A stretch of 64,000 bases of DNA from Variovorax sp. 770b2 (GTDB lineage Bacteria > Pseudomonadota > Gammaproteobacteria > Burkholderiales > Burkholderiaceae_C), in contig NZ_FOXJ01000005.1 of assembly GCF_900115685.1 (NCBI RefSeq), positions 62,001 through 126,000 of the forward strand. Reading direction: 5' to 3'. Below the pieces are notes generated by a model that worked only from the letters and a program-made list of their open reading frames with translations, ran no database searches and was not told where the DNA came from. This document shows, in pieces, positions 62,543-64,000 of this stretch. Position 1 is the first letter of the stretch. Each line of letters opens with the position of its first letter. A program made the translations under genes and the position numbers.

Positions 62543-64000
62543 ATGAACGCTGCATCCGCCACCGCCGTCCTTCTGCTGATGCTGGGCATTCCGTTCGCCG
62601 TGCAGGCGCAGCAGGAGCCGCCGATCCAGGCGGCGACGGGCCGACTGCCCGACATCACGGTCTCCACGCCGCGCGGGCAGGTCGCGCCGTTCAACGTGCC
62701 CGGCTCGGTCGACCGGGTCGACGGCAACGAGATGCGCGAGGGCCGCCTGCAGGTGAACCTCTCCGAAAGCCTGGTCGCGGTGCCGGGGCTGCAGGTGCAG
62801 AACCGGCTGAACTACGCGCAGGACCTGCAGCTGTCGATCCGCGGCTTCGGGGCGCGCTCGACGTTCGGCGTGCGCGGGGTGCGGCTCTATGTCGACGGCA
62901 TTCCGGCCACGCTGCCCGACGGGCAGGGGCAGACGTCGAACATCGACATCGGCTCGGTCGATCGCGTCGAGATCTTGCGCGGGCCGTTCTCAGCGCTCTA
63001 CGGCAACTCGTCGGGCGGGGTGCTGCAGGCCTTCACTGCATCGGGGGAGGGCGCGCCGCGCCTTTCGTCTTCCGCGGCCGGCGGCAGCTTCGGCACCTGG
63101 CGGCAGTCGCTGCAGTCGAGCGGGTCGCAGGGCGCTGTGGACTACCTGCTGGGCGCGAGCCGCTTCCACACCGACGGCTGGCGCGAGCACAGCGCCGCGC
63201 GGCGCGACATTGCCAACGGCAAGCTGGGCATTGCGCTGGACAACGGCGACAAGCTCACGCTCGTGCTCAACAGCGTGCGCATCGACGCGCAGGACCCGTT
63301 GGGCCTGACCGCCGACCAGTACGCGCTGGCCCCCCGCAACGCGCCGCTCGCCACGCAGTACGACACGCGCAAGACGGTTGAGCAGACGCAGGTGGGCCTG
63401 CTCTACGAGCGGCGCATCGACGCGACGCAGGGGCTGCGCCTCATGGTCTACGGCGGCGAGCGCAAGACCACGCAGTACCAGTCGATCCCGCCCTCGGCGC
63501 AGCAGAACCCGTTGCACGCGGGCGGCGTGATCGATCTCTCGCGGCAGTACGGTGGCGTCGATGCGCGCTGGACCGCCGCGCTGCAACTGGCCGGCCGGCC
63601 ACTCGACGTGGTGGCGGGCCTCGCCTACGACAGCCTGCGCGAACGCCGCCGCGGCTACGAAAACTACCTGGGCAGCGTCGCGAACCCGGTGCTGGGCGTG
63701 CAGGGGCGCCTTCGCCGCAGCGAGCGCAACGAGGTGTGGAACCTGGACCCCTACGCGCAGGCCACCTGGCGCTTCACCGACCGCTGGACGCTCGAGGCCG
63801 GCGTGCGCCGCAGCAGCGTGCACTTCGCCTCGAACGACCGCTACATCGTGGGCGCGAACCGCGACGACAGCGGCACCGCGCGCTACGGCAAGACGCTGCC
63901 CGTAGCTTCGCTGCGCTACCAGGCCACGCCGGATCTGGCGCTCTATGCTTCCATCGGACGAGGGTTCGAGACGCCGACGCTCAACGAGCTCTCGTACCGC
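62543..64000 (+). CDS. TonB-dependent receptor, 3'-truncated by window end
   Basis: The open frame starts at ATG 62543 and runs 486 codons to the window edge without a stop. The signal peptide ends near FAVQAQ. The plug domain shows LPDITVSTPRGQVAPFNVPGSVDRV, LSIRGFGARSTFGVRGVRLYVDGIPATLPDG and EILRGPFSALYGNSSGGVLQAFT, followed by barrel strands. This pattern matches receptors of the TIGR01783-unlike PF07715/PF00593 type with a wide substrate range (often copper or other ligands as well as siderophores). Substrate unknown. It may belong with the siderophore cluster but has a 71-bp gap and no Fur box. Confidence 0.9.
   Translation, partial: MNAASATAVLLLMLGIPFAVQAQQEPPIQAATGRLPDITVSTPRGQVAPFNVPGSVDRVDGNEMREGRLQVNLSESLVAVPGLQVQNRLNYAQDLQLSIRGFGARSTFGVRGVRLYVDGIPATLPDGQGQTSNIDIGSVDRVEILRGPFSALYGNSSGGVLQAFTASGEGAPRLSSSAAGGSFGTWRQSLQSSGSQGAVDYLLGASRFHTDGWREHSAARRDIANGKLGIALDNGDKLTLVLNSVRIDAQDPLGLTADQYALAPRNAPLATQYDTRKTVEQTQVGLLYERRIDATQGLRLMVYGGERKTTQYQSIPPSAQQNPLHAGGVIDLSRQYGGVDARWTAALQLAGRPLDVVAGLAYDSLRERRRGYENYLGSVANPVLGVQGRLRRSERNEVWNLDPYAQATWRFTDRWTLEAGVRRSSVHFASNDRYIVGANRDDSGTARYGKTLPVASLRYQATPDLALYASIGRGFETPTLNELSYR

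Overview
The window is high-GC, gene-dense chromosomal DNA of a betaproteobacterium. The combination of Bug-type TctC proteins, trimeric general porins of the Comamonas/Acidovorax type, a CIRCE-controlled groESL operon, Coq7 and a gspC gene separated from gspG-F points to Comamonadaceae, most likely Variovorax. This assignment comes from recognising families, not from a database search. No tRNA, rRNA, insertion sequence, prophage or CRISPR array was found.

Layout. 1-13166: a type II secretion locus. gspG-H-I-J-K-L-M-N-D-E-F run leftward with many start/stop overlaps, followed by an uncharacterised gene and a cytosolic 5'-nucleotidase; gspC is divergent. 13185-16070: biosynthetic threonine deaminase ilvA and a divergent stand-alone tyrosine recombinase. 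16126-20371: a porin copy without start codon or intact signal peptide, a candidate small RNA just upstream of it, an OsmC-like protein, coq7, and an intact paralogous porin. 20492-27543: a dipeptide/oligopeptide ABC transporter operon containing an M20 amidohydrolase. 27638-30325: a DUF3311/MctP-type monocarboxylate symporter pair and a Tat-signal LigB-family dioxygenase.

30362-40921: hexose-phosphate metabolism. zwf is divergent from an AfuABC/FbpABC-like ABC transporter that carries an extra unknown gene, then come a YihX-like phosphatase, a convergent lipocalin, tal and pgi. 40928-44042: pdxA-like dehydrogenase, a Bug protein and a divergent LysR regulator. 44235-54939: a polyol operon comprising an ABC importer, a long-chain polyol dehydrogenase, a sorbitol-type SDR, a small transaldolase-like aldolase, fructokinase, an AraC regulator and xylulokinase. 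It should turn mannitol, sorbitol or arabitol into fructose-6-phosphate and xylulose-5-phosphate. 54956-58771: groES-groEL with a textbook CIRCE and heat-shock promoter, then a cardiolipin-synthase-like lipoprotein. 58904-64000: a Fur box, a siderophore TonB receptor, a PepSY membrane protein, a small membrane protein, and a second TonB receptor cut by the window edge.

The most interesting signal is at 17428-17554 on the minus strand: a sigma70-like promoter overlapped by an inverted repeat, three stem-loops, a CU-rich linker complementary to Shine-Dalgarno sequences of transport genes in this window, and a strong intrinsic terminator. I read this as an undescribed anti-Shine-Dalgarno sRNA next to porin genes. 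The headless porin immediately downstream supports a past rearrangement there.
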